A stretch of 64,000 bases of DNA. It comes from Litorivita sp050633545 (lineage in GTDB: Bacteria > Pseudomonadota > Alphaproteobacteria > Rhodobacterales > Rhodobacteraceae). Shown one piece after another: positions 63,651 through 64,000 of this stretch. The notes under the pieces are model-generated. The model was not told the DNA's origin. It worked only from the letters and a program-made list of their open reading frames with translations, and searched no databases. The stretch spans positions 1 to 64,000 of the forward strand of contig JBOEGS010000017.1 of the NCBI GenBank assembly GCA_050633545.1, read 5' to 3'. The position numbers and the translations under genes were made by a program. Every line of letters starts with the position of its first letter. Within the stretch, counting starts at the first letter, position 1.

Positions 63651-63668
63651 CACGACGCAGGTCAACAC
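63639..63668. repeat. Tandem 15-bp duplication GACGCAGGTCAACAC x2
   Basis: Two exact, adjacent copies (63639-63653 and 63654-63668). The first completes the FNR-type box; the second carries its right half and lacks the TT of the left arm. A recent slippage duplication within a regulatory site. Confidence 0.85.
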
Positions 63669-63731
63669 AGTGCCGCCCGAGGCCGCACTTAAGGCCCGCG
63701 CGCCTGCGCTTAGGGGCGCTTTGGGGGATGC

Positions 63732-64000
63732 TCAGATGCCTTGAAATGCCATATCAAGCGCGCGGGTGATTTGCGCGTGATGGGCATCAAGGCTGCCCAA
63801 GGGCGCGCCCATTTCGGCCAAGGGCACGGCGGCGAGGAATTGCGTCACCATCACCACCTCGGCCTCGCCGAGCAAGAACACCGGATTGAGGTGACGCGCG
63901 GGTTTGGGCGCCGCATTGCGCGCCATCAGCGGCACGACAATGCGGGTGTTTAGCGGCTCCAGAAAATCCGCCTGCACATCAAGCACCAAAGCCCCGCTGG
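63732..64000 (-). CDS. CcdB-family toxin (5' end beyond the window)
   Basis: The frame enters from the window edge with SGALVLDVQADFLEPLNTRI and continues VVPLMARNAAPKPARHLNPVF, TQFLAAVPLAEMGAPLGSL and a final RALDMAFQGI. This matches CcdB, the DNA gyrase poison of the ccdAB toxin-antitoxin module: the LDVQ.......LNTR.VVPL core and the C-terminal W/F-G-I ending. The C-terminus ends in FQGI, as in CcdB (the last three residues contact gyrase). The antitoxin CcdA would lie upstream, outside the window, so a complete module is not shown. Confidence 0.82.
   Translation of the reverse strand, partial: SGALVLDVQADFLEPLNTRIVVPLMARNAAPKPARHLNPVFLLGEAEVVMVTQFLAAVPLAEMGAPLGSLDAHHAQITRALDMAFQGI

Noticed and set aside
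1..64000. CRISPR arrays, tRNA or rRNA genes
   Set aside because: No regularly spaced repeats and no tRNA- or rRNA-like sequence was noticed on either strand; a covariance-model scan was not possible.

Overview
The window looks like part of the chromosome of a GC-rich alphaproteobacterium, most likely in the Rhodobacteraceae/Paracoccaceae. The reasons are the homogentisate genes, two complete tripartite TRAP transporters, a MatR-type malonate locus, a VPLPA-CTERM protein, frequent ATGA stop/start overlaps and the strong GC bias at third codon positions. I cannot name a genus. No rRNA, tRNA or CRISPR array was seen.

Layout. (1) 0.1-5.9 kb, plus strand: a homogentisate operon (hmgA lacking its 5' end, maiA, fahA, a frameshifted metallo-beta-lactamase-fold gene, a flavin hydroxylase and a small DUF2783 protein). 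The last two resemble the two-component 3-hydroxyphenylacetate hydroxylase MhaAB, which makes homogentisate. A type-B carboxylesterase follows. (2) 7.7-11.9 kb, minus strand: GMC oxidoreductase, aldehyde dehydrogenase and TetR regulator, an alcohol-to-acid module with a candidate operator. (3) 12.3-15.7 kb: an exported cyclase-family enzyme with a clear terminator, then a CHASE-GGDEF-EAL c-di-GMP protein. (4) 15.7-22.2 kb: malonate uptake and use (TRAP dctPQM, matA, matB) divergent from matR, with a palindromic operator between them. (5) 22.2-27.1 kb: an RND efflux pump divergent from a GbsR/MarR-like regulator.

(6) 27.1-33.3 kb, minus strand: the most unusual locus. Three consecutive genes encode paralogous proteins that resemble P47/OrfX2/OrfX3, the TULIP-fold proteins known from botulinum neurotoxin gene clusters. 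A fourth, unrecognised gene follows them and a VPLPA-CTERM exported protein precedes them. No toxin gene is nearby. (7) 33.6-38.4 kb: a CRP-like regulator with a GTGA-N6-TCAC site upstream, facing an operon of a PLP decarboxylase, an unrecognised protein and a class III nucleotidyl cyclase. (8) 38.6-55.8 kb: a large CoA-thioester catabolic island (MaoC hydratase, DUF35 and thiolase-like protein, two-domain CoA-transferase, enoyl-CoA hydratase, acyl-CoA ligases, acyl-CoA dehydrogenase, SDR, MarR regulator, racemase-like CaiB protein, nitronate monooxygenase and a second TRAP transporter). Three matching operator-like sites lie before three of its units, so one MarR-type regulon is likely.

(9) 55.8-63.2 kb: a decayed region with two broken IS6-family transposases, a multiply frameshifted Tn3-family transposase, a 5'-deleted esterase with an in-frame stop, a 24-codon SDR stub and an acyl-CoA ligase fused to a damaged enoyl-CoA hydratase. 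(10) 63.2-64 kb: a SpoIIAA/STAS-like protein with an FNR-type box inside a 15-bp tandem duplication, and a CcdB-like toxin cut by the window end.

The window is mainly a set of uptake, CoA-activation and beta-oxidation modules for aromatic, dicarboxylic or branched acids, each with a local regulator, plus signalling genes and the P47/OrfX-like operon. All coordinates and motifs were read by eye. Family assignments come from sequence recall and not from a search.
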